Assembly: GCF_002119765.1 (NCBI RefSeq)
Contig: NZ_CP021112.1
Coordinates: 2,722,501-2,786,500 of the forward strand
DNA length: 64,000 bases
DNA from: Pseudorhodoplanes sinuspersici
GTDB taxonomy: Bacteria > Pseudomonadota > Alphaproteobacteria > Rhizobiales > Xanthobacteraceae
Reading direction: 5' to 3'
Shown in pieces: positions 8,239 to 18,435 of the stretch. The translations under genes and the position numbers were made by a program. Below the pieces are notes generated by a model. That model was given only the letters and a program-made list of their open reading frames with translations, was not told the DNA's origin and did not search any database. Every line of letters starts with the position of its first letter. Position 1 is the stretch's first letter.

Positions 8239-9204
8239 CTATTTTTTCTCGTTATTGGCCGCCACCAGCGCATTCACATTGGCATCGAACAGCGCAATGT
8301 AATCGTCGGTGTTGGGCAGCATGCCGACAGTGCCGGCCAGATGCACCACCTTGGCGCCGGTGCGGTCAGCCAGCATGTTGGAATGCCGCTCCGGCTGGTT
8401 GGCTTCGGCGAGGATCAGGCGGATATTCTTGTCCTTGATGAGCTTGGTCAGTTCGCCGATGCGGCCGAGCTTTGGCGGCGCACCGTCGCGCGCGGTGATG
8501 AAATCGACGATGTTCAGGCCGAAGCGATTGGCGAAATAATCCCAGTCGTCGTGGAAGGCGAGCAGCGGCTCTTTCTTCAGCGGCTCAAGCCGTGCCTGCC
8601 ATTCCTCCAGCTTGTAGTTCAGCCGCGACAGGAAGGTCTTGCGGTTGTCTTCGTAATATTTCTTGTTCTCGGGATCGACCTCCGAAAACGTCTTCACCAT
8701 CGCGGCGGTGATGGCATCGGCAGTTTTCGGATCGAGCCAGTAATGCAAAACCGGGGCGCCGCGCATGGCGCGCCGGTTGCGCGGGGCGAGGCCGGCGCTG
8801 ACCAGTGTTGGATCGTTGGCGGCGACGGCGGCGGACGCGTCGAGATGACCTTTCTCGCCACGCTCGATTCCGGTGCGGCCATTCTTCTGCGCCGCGCGTG
8901 ACAGCAGCTTGTCGAACCAGGGATCGATGCCGGGGCCCGCTCGCACGACGACGCGGGCGCCTTTCAGGACCGAGGTTTCCTGCAGACGCGGGGCATAGCG
9001 CTCCGGGCGTTCGCCGGCCGGCACGAGACTGGAGACCACCACGCGTTCCGAGCCCACTGCTTTGACGAGCGCGCGCAGGTCACTGGTCGTCGTGACGACG
9101 CGGAGCCGTTCTTGTGCCGAGGCGGTGGAAAGAAGCGCCAGTGAAATCGCGCCAAAAGCGATCAGCTGTTTTCGGAGCAGTTGTGTCCAAAGCAGTTGTG
9201 TCAT
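8239..9204 (-). CDS. Metal ABC transporter substrate-binding protein, ZnuA/TroA-like (cluster A-I), orphan
   Basis: 321 residues from ATG 9204; in-frame ATG 9213 and GTG 9225 are alternative starts. A signal peptide (IAFGAISLALLSTASAQ) targets it to the periplasm. The fold markers of ZnuA-type proteins are present: VVTTTSDL at the mature start, HYWLDP (His ligand), AFHDDWDYFANRFGL (His ligand) and LFDANVNAL near the end. The first ligand loop, usually P-H-x-Y-x-P, reads PERYAP, so the expected His is Glu. There is no His-rich loop and no permease or ATPase gene nearby. It may bind Zn or Mn with an altered site and work with a transporter elsewhere, or have a different role. Confidence 0.75.
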   Translation of the reverse strand: MTQLLWTQLLRKQLIAFGAISLALLSTASAQERLRVVTTTSDLRALVKAVGSERVVVSSLVPAGERPERYAPRLQETSVLKGARVVVRAGPGIDPWFDKLLSRAAQKNGRTGIERGEKGHLDASAAVAANDPTLVSAGLAPRNRRAMRGAPVLHYWLDPKTADAITAAMVKTFSEVDPENKKYYEDNRKTFLSRLNYKLEEWQARLEPLKKEPLLAFHDDWDYFANRFGLNIVDFITARDGAPPKLGRIGELTKLIKDKNIRLILAEANQPERHSNMLADRTGAKVVHLAGTVGMLPNTDDYIALFDANVNALVAANNEKK

Positions 9205-9427
9205 TGTCCCCATCCCGGCCGGCACTATAATGTGTCGCTGGCCGTTAATCCAAGGTCCAGAATTCCAGAAGCCGGCGCCCGTCCCGCGCGGCGCCTCTCA
9301 TACAGGGGCTGCAATCGAAACGTCATCATTTCGGTGTGATCCCGAAGGGAGCGGTTCCGCCGTTAACCCTGGCCCTCTGTTTCCTCACCATTGTCTCCGC
9401 TGATTGTCTCGCCTGACCGGAGTTTGT

Positions 9428-9847
9428 ATGTCGTCTTTGCAAATTCGCCTGCCCCTCGCTTTTTGCCTGCTCACCGGCCTTGCCATCATGGTGTTCGCGC
9501 CTGTGCCCGCGGCGGCGCAAAAGGCGTTTCCGTTCGATGCTGAATTGCGGCTCGAGGCCAAACCGCTGCCGGGTTCCAAGCGGGTTCCGTGGCTGCAATT
9601 CTCGGAGAATGGCGCGGTCGAGATCGATCTGTGGTGTGCGAACGGGCGCGGGCAGGCGGTGATCGTCGATCAGACGATCACCGTTGTGCCGACCTCGCTG
9701 CGCGACAACCAATGCTCGCAGGATCGATTGCAGATGGACAAGGAATTCCTCACCAGCCTGACGCAGGTCACCACCTGGCGCTGGGACGGTGCGCTGCTGG
9801 TGCTCGAGGGGCCGCAGGTTTTGCGCTGGCGTCCGGCATCGAATTAA
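9428..9847 (+). CDS. Exported META/HslJ-like domain protein
   Basis: 139 residues with a signal peptide (LPLAFCLLTGLAIMVFAPVPAAAQ). The mature part is a small beta-rich domain: PLPGSKRVPWLQFSENGAVEIDLWC, two Cys that could form a disulfide, and an end TTWRWDGALLVLEGPQVLRWRP resembling the last strands of META/HslJ domains. ATG 9428 is chosen because GGAG lies 6 bases upstream; the frame is open a little further. It is divergent from the ZnuA-like gene and convergent with the next gene. Periplasmic role unknown; assignment to the META fold is tentative. Confidence 0.6.
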   Translation: MSSLQIRLPLAFCLLTGLAIMVFAPVPAAAQKAFPFDAELRLEAKPLPGSKRVPWLQFSENGAVEIDLWCANGRGQAVIVDQTITVVPTSLRDNQCSQDRLQMDKEFLTSLTQVTTWRWDGALLVLEGPQVLRWRPASN

Positions 9848-9853
9848 TTGATC

Positions 9854-9880
9854 TGACCCTCCCCACGAGGAGGAGGGTCA
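9854..9880. terminator. Hairpin between convergent genes
   Basis: TGACCCTCC (9854-9862) and GGAGGGTCA (9872-9880) form a 9-bp stem in the 44-base gap between two convergent stop codons. There is no long T tract. Similar CCCTCCCC hairpins occur at 35640 and 53439. Confidence 0.45.
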
Positions 9881-9891
9881 ACGCCCAAAGT

Positions 9892-11058
9892 CTACTTCGC
9901 CCAGGTCTCCTTGTCCGTATCCCAGACCTGTCCCTTCAGCTCCTTCGCCAGGGCGGCCTGCAATTTATCGCTGCCGACCGGCTCTGATGAATCGCCGTCG
10001 TCCTGGGCCGTGTTGATCTGTAGGCGCGGGCCGCTGCCGATATCCTGGATTTCGCTGTCGAGCTGGCCGATGCGCACCACGATCGTGTCTTTCCCACCCG
10101 GCTTCTCGCTGCTGAACACGAACGGCGCGCCAATCACCTCGGTAAGACCGAGGCCGGGCACCGTGACATCGGGGCGTTTCACCAGCACGCTGAGTTCGCC
10201 GGTGATATCATCCCATTCGATCGTGTCTTGCTCCGCCGACAAGGCCTTGGCTGTTACCGCTGCGATCGTCTTGCCGAGTTTCTCGCGATCCAGCTTGCCG
10301 CTCGCATCGCGCCATTCTGCGGCGGGGAAGCGGATCGAGCGGCTGAGATCGATGCCGCCGCTGATCCAGCCTGCACGCGTCACGCCGGGATGCGATTTGG
10401 CCTTGGCAATCACATCCAGCGCCCGTTCGGGATCGACCTCGGCTTGGACGTCGAAATATCCGCGTCGCAAGGCTTCGCAACTTGGCGCAATGCTGTAGGC
10501 CTGCACCTTCACATTGTCCGAACGCAGGGCCTTCAGAAAGTCGACAAGCGCCGAACGGTTGACGCGAAAGGCGATGGTGCTCGGCGTGACCTCGTGGAAG
10601 CTTGCCGGACTCTCGGTGATCGTCTCCTCGACCGCAGTCTGCTCCTGGAATTCCTTGGCGGTCATGTCGGTGACATCGCCAGACGAGGCCTTGAAAGTGC
10701 GGTCGCCGTATTTCACCGTGCCGTCGAACGAGAAGGTATCGCCCGACCCGCTACGGACGAGATCGACAGTGACCGGAGTTTTGCTTTCCTGTCCCTGTCC
10801 GGTGCCGATAAGCCGCTTGCCTTGCGGTTTCAGTGTCACCACCACGCGGTCGCGGAGCGGCGATCCGGGCGCCAGCGCGTGGCAAAGATCAAGCTCTGCC
10901 GATACCACCTTGTCGCCGGCGCGCGTCTCTTTGAGGAAGGCATCGGTCTCGACATCGTCCAGCAGACCATAGACGCCGTTGAAATAGCGAACATTGTTCT
11001 GTGCGGCTGCAGCAAATCCGCTGCCCAGCAAGGCAGCAAGCACAACAAGAAAACGCAT
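9892..11058 (-). CDS. Secreted protein of unknown function
   Basis: 388 residues from ATG 11058, which has GGGAGA upstream and starts a signal peptide (MRFLVVLAALLGSGFAAAAQ). The first ~120 mature residues resemble a small beta domain (YFNGVYGLLDDVETDAFL, then VTLKPQGKRLIGTGQG); the remainder is mixed and rich in charged residues, with LSVLVKRPDVTVPGLGLTEVIGAPFVF. No catalytic motif or membrane segment is visible beyond the signal. I do not recognise the family. Convergent with the META-like gene; no operon partner. Confidence 0.7.
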   Translation of the reverse strand: MRFLVVLAALLGSGFAAAAQNNVRYFNGVYGLLDDVETDAFLKETRAGDKVVSAELDLCHALAPGSPLRDRVVVTLKPQGKRLIGTGQGQESKTPVTVDLVRSGSGDTFSFDGTVKYGDRTFKASSGDVTDMTAKEFQEQTAVEETITESPASFHEVTPSTIAFRVNRSALVDFLKALRSDNVKVQAYSIAPSCEALRRGYFDVQAEVDPERALDVIAKAKSHPGVTRAGWISGGIDLSRSIRFPAAEWRDASGKLDREKLGKTIAAVTAKALSAEQDTIEWDDITGELSVLVKRPDVTVPGLGLTEVIGAPFVFSSEKPGGKDTIVVRIGQLDSEIQDIGSGPRLQINTAQDDGDSSEPVGSDKLQAALAKELKGQVWDTDKETWAK

Positions 11059-11133
11059 CAAGATTCTCCCGCGATCCTTTTGCGAATCTAGCATCGGGGT
11101 GGTGCGTGGTCACGGTAGAAGCGTGTTCGTCAC

Positions 11134-11157
11134 GCGGCAAAGCAGGAGCTTTGCCGC
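11134..11157. other. Perfect 10-bp stem-loop in a 475-base gene-free gap
   Basis: GCGGCAAAGC and GCTTTGCCGC pair around an AGGA loop; a shorter GCGTG/CACGC pair overlaps its left side (11121-11135). No T tract follows on either strand, so it is not an obvious terminator. The rest of the gap 11059-11533 shows no convincing gene, tRNA or repeat. It must contain the promoters of the divergent secreted-protein and porin genes, but I cannot place them. Confidence 0.4.
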
Positions 11158-11533
11158 TATTGGTTGAGGCCAGGTTGGAAAGACCAGCAAGTGTCAAATC
11201 AATAAAGGTCGAATCAGCGACATCGCCTGAGAGACGCGCGTAACGGCTCAGCCTTGTGGCACAGCGTGGCCTGGCGTGACCAGAAGGCACCCGTTGAAAT
11301 GTTGCGGTGGCGATGGCGATCTTGCGGACCGCTCAGGCATGCGATGAACCGTGATGCTGCGCTATGCGCTATTACTGCCTGTGATGGCGGCTGTTGCATC
11401 TTTGCATCGTTGACCAAAAAAGCTGGGGTAGTGCCTCCCAGGCAAAGCTGAGTGCGCTCTAAGCCAAGCGGCTCGCGAGAACATCGGCTAAGAATGTCCA
11501 GCGTTTGGCTGTATTTTAAAGGACCCCTATTGC

Positions 11534-12352
11534 ATGCGCGCACTGATGCTTGGCGCTCTCGCCGCCACGTTTGTTGCACCGGCCTTGGCCGCGGACATTG
11601 CGCCGCGCATGCCGGTCAAAGGTCCGGTGATGGCGCCGGCCTATAATTGGACCGGGTTTTATGTCGGTGGCCATATCGGCTATGGCTGGGATCCTGCAAG
11701 CGCCACGTTTAATCCGGCGACATACGCGGCAGCGACCGCACCCACGTTGATCGTCTCCAGCGCCACTGCGCCGTTTGGTTTGTCGGTCGATCCGTCCGGC
11801 GTGCTCGGCGGTCTGCAAATTGGCGGCAATATCCAGAACGGTGCGTTCGTTTATGGCCTCGAAGCCGACATCACGTTTGCCAAGTTAAAGGAAGAAGCCA
11901 ATCGCGGCTTTGCCGTCACGGGCACTGTGGGTGGTGACAACGGCGATTTCACCGGCAATGTCTATCTGCGCCAGAAAATGGATTATTTCGGCACCGTGCG
12001 TGGTCGGCTGGGTGTCGCTCATGACACTCTGTTGCTTTATGCGACAGGCGGTCTTGCCTGGGGCCGCGTGAACACGACCTTCGGGGTCAACAACATTGTG
12101 CTGGCCAATCCGGCAAACTGGGGTGGCCCCAATCCGCCGCCCTATCCGGTCAGCGCGTCGTCCAGTGACACACGCTTCGGATACGCTGTCGGCGGTGGTC
12201 TGGAATGGGCTTTCGCGCCGAAATGGACGATGCGGGGCGAGTATCTCTACATGGATCTCGGCTCGGGTGACGCGCTCATCATTCCAGGTGGCGTCGCCCA
12301 TTCCGATCTCACAACGCACATTGCCCGCTTCGCCATAAACTACCGCCTCTAA
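11534..12352 (+). CDS. Outer-membrane beta-barrel protein, Omp25/RopB-like
   Basis: 272 residues: signal peptide ending APALAAD, then the characteristic YNWTGFYVGGHIGYGWDP start of rhizobial Omp25/Omp31-type porins. Alternating strands follow, including DYFGTVRGRLGVAHDTLLLYATGGLAWG and FGYAVGGGLEWAFAPKWTMRGEYLYMDLG, and the protein ends AINYRL, consistent with a beta-barrel ending in an aromatic-x-Leu tail. Predicted eight-stranded barrel in the outer membrane. AAAGGA lies about 10 bases before the ATG. Monocistronic, with a strong terminator downstream. Confidence 0.9.
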   Translation: MRALMLGALAATFVAPALAADIAPRMPVKGPVMAPAYNWTGFYVGGHIGYGWDPASATFNPATYAAATAPTLIVSSATAPFGLSVDPSGVLGGLQIGGNIQNGAFVYGLEADITFAKLKEEANRGFAVTGTVGGDNGDFTGNVYLRQKMDYFGTVRGRLGVAHDTLLLYATGGLAWGRVNTTFGVNNIVLANPANWGGPNPPPYPVSASSSDTRFGYAVGGGLEWAFAPKWTMRGEYLYMDLGSGDALIIPGGVAHSDLTTHIARFAINYRL

Positions 12353-12375
12353 GCGGCTCCGGCCTCGGCCCTAGT

Positions 12376-12408
12376 AAAAGAGCGGGGCAGCAGCCCCGCT
12401 CTTTTGTT
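12376..12408 (+). terminator. Rho-independent terminator of the porin gene
   Basis: A perfect 13-bp stem AAAAGAGCGGGGC / GCCCCGCTCTTTT with an AGCA loop, then GTTT. Symmetric enough to act on both strands. Confidence 0.9.
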
Positions 12409-12448
12409 TCCAATGCATCAACCCAGAGACCGCCAGACATCGAATGCA

Positions 12449-12479
12449 AAAAAAGGCTCCGGCATATGCCGGAGCCTTT
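12449..12479 (-). terminator. Rho-independent terminator of groESL
   Basis: Palindrome AAAGGCTCCGGCAT and its complement (12452-12479), followed on the minus strand by a run of seven T. It lies about 32 bases beyond the groEL stop codon. Confidence 0.9.
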
Positions 12480-12510
12480 CGCATTCAGACGATGGCCTGG
12501 TAGGACGGGC

Positions 12511-14280
<1,770 letters not shown>

Positions 14281-14300
14281 AGAGAGCGCGAAAACTCTGA

Positions 14301-14597
14301 TCAGGCGATCACGCCCATGATGTCCGACTCCTTCATGATGAGGAGTTCTTCGCCTTCGAGCTTCACCTCGGTGCCCGACCACTTGCCGAACAGCACGCGA
14401 TCGCCCGCCTTCACGTCGATCGGGATGAGCTTGCCGGCTTCGTCACGGCCGCCCGGGCCAACAGCGACGACTTCGCCCTCCTGCGGCTTTTCCTTCGCGG
14501 TATCGGGAATGATGATGCCGCCCTTGGTCTTTTCGTCAGCCTGGATACGACGCACAACCACACGGTCATGCAGGGGGCGGAATTTGGTCTTGGCCAT
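14301..14597 (-). CDS. groS: Co-chaperonin GroES (Cpn10)
   Basis: 98 residues beginning [17 protein letters not shown], with the mobile loop region [16 protein letters not shown] and the end [11 protein letters not shown], all standard. The frame is open upstream for 82 codons, through the promoter and CIRCE, so only ATG 14597 makes sense. Heptameric lid for GroEL. Confidence 0.98.
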   Translation of the reverse strand: MAKTKFRPLHDRVVVRRIQADEKTKGGIIIPDTAKEKPQEGEVVAVGPGGRDEAGKLIPIDVKAGDRVLFGKWSGTEVKLEGEELLIMKESDIMGVIA

Positions 14598-14654
14598 GTT
14601 TTCCTCGTGGGGATTGCACGCTATCGCGTCTGAATTCGCTGAATTTGCAACTAT

Positions 14655-14681
14655 TTGGCACTCAGCTGAAAAGAGTGCTAG
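14655..14681 (-). promoter_or_regulatory. CIRCE operator (HrcA binding site)
   Basis: TTGGCACTC - nine bases - GAGTGCTAG, two mismatches from the CIRCE consensus TTAGCACTC-N9-GAGTGCTAA. It starts 58 bases before the groES ATG, just downstream of a -10 element, where bound HrcA would block transcription. No hrcA gene is in the window. Confidence 0.9.
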
Positions 14682-14690
14682 CGGGTTGCG

Positions 14691-14721
14691 GACATACGGG
14701 GCGGAAGGGTCTTCTGTCAAG
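14691..14721 (-). promoter_or_regulatory. groESL promoter, heat-shock (RpoH) or vegetative
   Basis: On the minus strand CTTGACA (14715-14721) is followed after 18 bases by TATGTC inside CCCCGTATGTC (14691-14701). CTTGA plus a C-rich extended -10 resembles alphaproteobacterial RpoH promoters, which overlap the housekeeping consensus. The -10 is 9 bases upstream of CIRCE. Confidence 0.6.
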
Positions 14722-14923
14722 ACAGGATGACGGTCGTTGGCTGTCGCTTGGCCGTCTGCCGCCACCGATCCGGCGGATATCTTCCGGTATAGTGTGGCCG
14801 TCTGTGGATGCTGCGCGGGCCGTTTTGCCCAAATGTCTTGCACATTCGAGGACTTAGCCGCAGAGTAGAGAAAATGTGATGTAAAATGGGAGTTTGTACA
14901 CTCCCTGCAGTCGAGGTTGAACC

Positions 14924-15427
14924 ATGGTGTTTGTGCGGCGTTCTGATCCGATCAAGACTGGTGTGCTTGTTCTGCTTGCAGGACTTGCCGTCGCCGGCTG
15001 CGCGAGTCAGGGCCCGTCCGAAGGCACGATCGCACCGGCTGCGACGCCGCCAGATCTTCCGCCGGCGATCAAGCCACAGGAAATCACCGGACGTTGGGGA
15101 CTTGCGGCCTTCCACAATCAGAGCGACCTCAAGCGAACCGAAACCGCAGCCCGTAACGGCTGCAAACAGCCCTACAATATCGGGATGGGTCCGACCGGCG
15201 GCGTGATCATGCATATGCCGGACAAGGCGCAGCCTGAAGAGCTGCGCATGAAGGGCGGCCCGGGTAACAAGACTTATATCGGCCCACCCGGTGAGCCGGC
15301 TGGCGGCACGCAGGATCGCGAAATCACCTCGTTCGATGGTCGTACCATGACGGTGCGCTTCCTCGATCCGGAAGTGTCCAGCCGTTATGGCACGCAGATC
15401 TACGTCCGCTGTGCGCCGCGGGCGTAA
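14924..15427 (+). CDS. Lipoprotein of unknown function
   Basis: 167 residues. The hydrophobic start ends in LAVAGC, a clear lipobox, so the mature protein is anchored by lipidated Cys. The mature part runs [39 protein letters not shown] and ends [24 protein letters not shown], with two Cys that may pair. The beginning resembles small lipocalin-like or Inh-type domains but not enough to name. Divergent from groES. Confidence 0.75.
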   Translation: MVFVRRSDPIKTGVLVLLAGLAVAGCASQGPSEGTIAPAATPPDLPPAIKPQEITGRWGLAAFHNQSDLKRTETAARNGCKQPYNIGMGPTGGVIMHMPDKAQPEELRMKGGPGNKTYIGPPGEPAGGTQDREITSFDGRTMTVRFLDPEVSSRYGTQIYVRCAPRA

Positions 15428-15513
15428 GGCTGAAGCATTGTCATAATAACGTCATCTGCCAGCCTCGAATCGGATAGCGTCCGGCGCGACTGAGCCGTGC
15501 CGGAGATGCGCTC

Positions 15514-16155
15514 ATGATGCGCTGGTTCAACGCGCTGCTCCCGAAGGAGGAGCGCTTTTTCGATCTGTTCGCGCAGCATTCGAAAACCCTGGTGGCAGGC
15601 GCCGATGCGTTGCGGACCATGCTGGATGGCGGCGATGCCGTCGCCGAGAATTATCAGCTTGTGATGGATCGCGAACACGATGCCGACGTCATCACGCGCG
15701 ACATTCTCATTGCCGTCCAGCGCACCTTCATCACTCCGTTCGACCGCGGCGCGATCAAAGAGCTGATCACGTCGATGGATAATTCCATCGATCAGATGCA
15801 GAAGACCGCGAAGTCGGTGATGATCTTCGAATTGCGCGAATTCACGCCGCAGATGCGCGAGATGGCTGACAAGATCAAGCGCTGCGCGGCTCTTGTCGAA
15901 GAAGCCATCCCGCTCCTGCAATCGATCAGCGCCAAAGCCGGACGGCTCAGCGAAATCACCGAAGAGATTTCCAGTCTGGAAGGCCAGGCCGACGAGCTCC
16001 ACGACAGCGGATTGAAGGAACTTTATCGGCAGCATCGGTCGGACCCGATGGGCTTCATCACCGGCAATGAGGTCTATGACCATCTCGAAAAAGTGGTCGA
16101 CCGTTTCGACGACGTGGCCAACGTGATCCACGCCACCGTGATCGAACACGTCTGA
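15514..16155 (+). CDS. DUF47/PhoU-like regulator of phosphate uptake
   Basis: 213 residues, all helical, with the TIGR00153/DUF47 features MRWFNALLPKEERFFDLFAQHS, LVMDREHDADVITRDI, and TPFDRGAIKELITSMDNSIDQM. The acidic E-H-x-A-D and D-R-x-D-I type motifs are the metal sites of PhoU-like three-helix bundles. It lies 11 bases before the Pit carrier, and this pairing is conserved: DUF47 proteins modulate Pit activity. Cytoplasmic. Confidence 0.92.
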   Translation: MMRWFNALLPKEERFFDLFAQHSKTLVAGADALRTMLDGGDAVAENYQLVMDREHDADVITRDILIAVQRTFITPFDRGAIKELITSMDNSIDQMQKTAKSVMIFELREFTPQMREMADKIKRCAALVEEAIPLLQSISAKAGRLSEITEEISSLEGQADELHDSGLKELYRQHRSDPMGFITGNEVYDHLEKVVDRFDDVANVIHATVIEHV

Positions 16156-16166
16156 CGGACATCATT

Positions 16167-17171
16167 GTGGACGGCTCGCTTGTTCTTCCGCTGCTGATTG
16201 CCCTGATTGCAGTTGCGCTTGCCTTTGACGTCATTAACGGCATGCACGATGCCGCCAATTCGATTGCGACCATTGTGTCGACGCGGGTGTTGCGACCGCA
16301 TTACGCGGTCGCCTGGGCGGCCTTCTTCAATTTCATCGCATTCCTGGTGTTCGGGCTGCATGTCGCGAACACGATCGGTACCGGCATCGTATCCGCCGAG
16401 ATCGTGGATTCACGGCTGATCTTTGCCGCGCTCATGGGTGCAATCTCGTGGAATCTGATCACCTGGTATTACGGCATTCCGTCCAGCTCCTCGCACGCGC
16501 TGATCGGCGGTCTGGTCGGCGGCGGTCTCGCCAAGGTCGGCTTTTCCTCCATCGTCTGGTCTGGCCTTGCAAAGACCAGTGCGGCCATCGTGTTGTCACC
16601 GCTGACCGGATTCGGACTCGCGCTGATCCTTGTTCTGATGGTGTCATGGGCCTTTGCGCGGTCGACGCCATACGGCGTCGATCTTATCTTCCGGACCGGC
16701 CAGTTTCTCTCCGCGTCGCTCTATTCGCTCGGCCATGGCGGCAACGATGCGCAGAAAACCATGGGCATCATCGCCGTGCTGCTCTACTCGCAAGGCTATC
16801 TCGGCAGCGAATTCTATGTTCCGTTCTGGGTGGTGATCGCCTGTCAGGCCGGCATGGGTCTTGGGACGCTGATGGGCGGCTGGCGCATCGTCAAAACGAT
16901 GGGCTCGCAGATCACCCGGCTGACGCCGGTGCAGGGCTTCTGTGCGGAGACCGGTGGTGCGATCACGCTGTTCATGGCAACGGGGCTTGGTATTCCGGTT
17001 TCGACCACCCATACGATCACCGGCGCCATTATTGGTGTCGGGGCGGCGAAAAGGGTCTCCGGTGTGCGCTGGAGTGTGGCCAACGGCATCGTCATGGCCT
17101 GGATCATCACCATCCCCTGCACCGCGGCGATTTCCGCTCTTTGTTTCTGGGCGACACGTCTGTTCGGTTGA
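16167..17171 (+). CDS. pit: Low-affinity inorganic phosphate transporter, PiT family
   Basis: 334 residues, about 10 membrane helices. Both PiT repeats are visible: FDVINGMHDAANSIATIVSTRVL at the N-terminus and SHGGNDAQ-type GHGGNDAQKTMGIIAVLL plus GLGIPVSTTHTITGAIIGVG in the second half. It imports phosphate as a metal-phosphate complex with a proton. The start is GTG 16167; a TTG two bases earlier is in another frame. In an operon with the DUF47 gene. Confidence 0.95.
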   Translation: MDGSLVLPLLIALIAVALAFDVINGMHDAANSIATIVSTRVLRPHYAVAWAAFFNFIAFLVFGLHVANTIGTGIVSAEIVDSRLIFAALMGAISWNLITWYYGIPSSSSHALIGGLVGGGLAKVGFSSIVWSGLAKTSAAIVLSPLTGFGLALILVLMVSWAFARSTPYGVDLIFRTGQFLSASLYSLGHGGNDAQKTMGIIAVLLYSQGYLGSEFYVPFWVVIACQAGMGLGTLMGGWRIVKTMGSQITRLTPVQGFCAETGGAITLFMATGLGIPVSTTHTITGAIIGVGAAKRVSGVRWSVANGIVMAWIITIPCTAAISALCFWATRLFG

Positions 17172-17209
17172 GTGAATCCCCGTGGCGGCGCTAATGTAGG
17201 CGTCGCCTC

Positions 17210-18412
17210 ATGCCCCATCCCCGCGATTTCATTTTTGGTCCCTGGCGCGCCGTGCTGGTTCTCGGCGTCACGCAGATTATCGCATGGGGCATTCTGTTTT
17301 ATCCGCCGGTACTGATGATGCCGCTGATCGCAGCGGAACGCGGCTGGTCGTTGTCCTTCGCGATGGGCGGTTTCTCGCTGGCACTGTTGGTGGCCGGGCT
17401 CGTCGCGCCGACAATCGGCGGCTGGATCGACCACTTCGGCGGACATATCGTGATGGCCTGCGGATCGCTGACCGGCGCGCTTGGGCTGGTCCTGCTGGTC
17501 ACGGTCGCGCATCCCATAGCTTATCTCGGTGTCTGGGTCATTCTCGGCGTTGCGATCGCTGCCAATCTGTACGATCCGGCCTTTGCCTCGCTTGGCCGCA
17601 TCTTCGGTGCGGCTGCGCGAAAGCCCATCACCATCCTCACACTGGCTGGCGGCTTTGCCTCGACCGTAAGCTGGCCGGCGACACAGCTCTCGCTGACATT
17701 CACCGACTGGCACGGGACCTACCTCATTTTCGCGGCTGTTCTTGCTTTTGTATCGGCGCCGCTTCATGCCTTCTTGCTGCCGCGCATGCGCGCCAAGCCG
17801 ATGCCTCCGGTCGCAGGCGCAAGCGAGGTGGCGACGTCCGCCATTGTCCCGGCCAACGGTTTGATCTTCTTTCTCGTGGCGGCCGGCTTTGCGGTCTATG
17901 CGTTCATCCCGTCCGGCCTTGCGGCGCACCTCCTCGCGATGTTCGGCCGCGCCGGTATCGATCCGGCAACCGCCGTGATGATCGGTGCGCTGTTCGGCCC
18001 CTCGCAGGTCGCGGCGCGAATTTGCGAGTTGTCCTTTGCCGGGAATGTCCAACCGCTCAATCTTGCGCGTTTCTCGGTTGCGCTGATCCTGCTGGGCTTT
18101 GCGCTGCTGGCGATGTTCGGTTTTGCGTTGCCAGTCGCCATTGCCTTCGCCGTGATGTTTGGCGCCGCCAATGGTTTGATGACCATCGCGCGCGGTGCCG
18201 TGCCGTTGTCGCTGTTCGGCTATGTTGGTTATGGCCGGGTGTTGGGGCGGATCGCCAAGCCGTTCCAGATCATGCAGGCCTTCGCGCCATTGGCGCTAGC
18301 CTTCGTGGTCGAGCGGGCCGGCGATCCGGTGGCGCTATCAGTGACGGCGGCTTTTGCGGTGGCGTCGCTGACGTGTTTGCTGCTGATCCGCAGACCGCTT
18401 CACACAACGTGA
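17210..18412 (+). CDS. MFS transporter
   Basis: 400 residues with 12 hydrophobic segments. The first half opens with ITQIIAWGILFYPPVLMMPLIAAERGWSLS and has a GGWIDHFGGHIVMACGSL loop corresponding to the MFS G-x-x-x-D-R/H-x-G signature. The pattern resembles the oxalate/formate-antiporter-like (MCT-type) MFS group. Substrate not deducible. It follows pit at 38 bases and is convergent with the next gene. Confidence 0.85.
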   Translation: MPHPRDFIFGPWRAVLVLGVTQIIAWGILFYPPVLMMPLIAAERGWSLSFAMGGFSLALLVAGLVAPTIGGWIDHFGGHIVMACGSLTGALGLVLLVTVAHPIAYLGVWVILGVAIAANLYDPAFASLGRIFGAAARKPITILTLAGGFASTVSWPATQLSLTFTDWHGTYLIFAAVLAFVSAPLHAFLLPRMRAKPMPPVAGASEVATSAIVPANGLIFFLVAAGFAVYAFIPSGLAAHLLAMFGRAGIDPATAVMIGALFGPSQVAARICELSFAGNVQPLNLARFSVALILLGFALLAMFGFALPVAIAFAVMFGAANGLMTIARGAVPLSLFGYVGYGRVLGRIAKPFQIMQAFAPLALAFVVERAGDPVALSVTAAFAVASLTCLLLIRRPLHTT

Positions 18413-18435
18413 TCGATAGCGGCGAACGGCTCCGC

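Noticed and set aside
14598..14843. N-terminal extension of GroES
   Set aside because: It would run through the promoter and CIRCE operator; GroES starts at MAKTKFRP.
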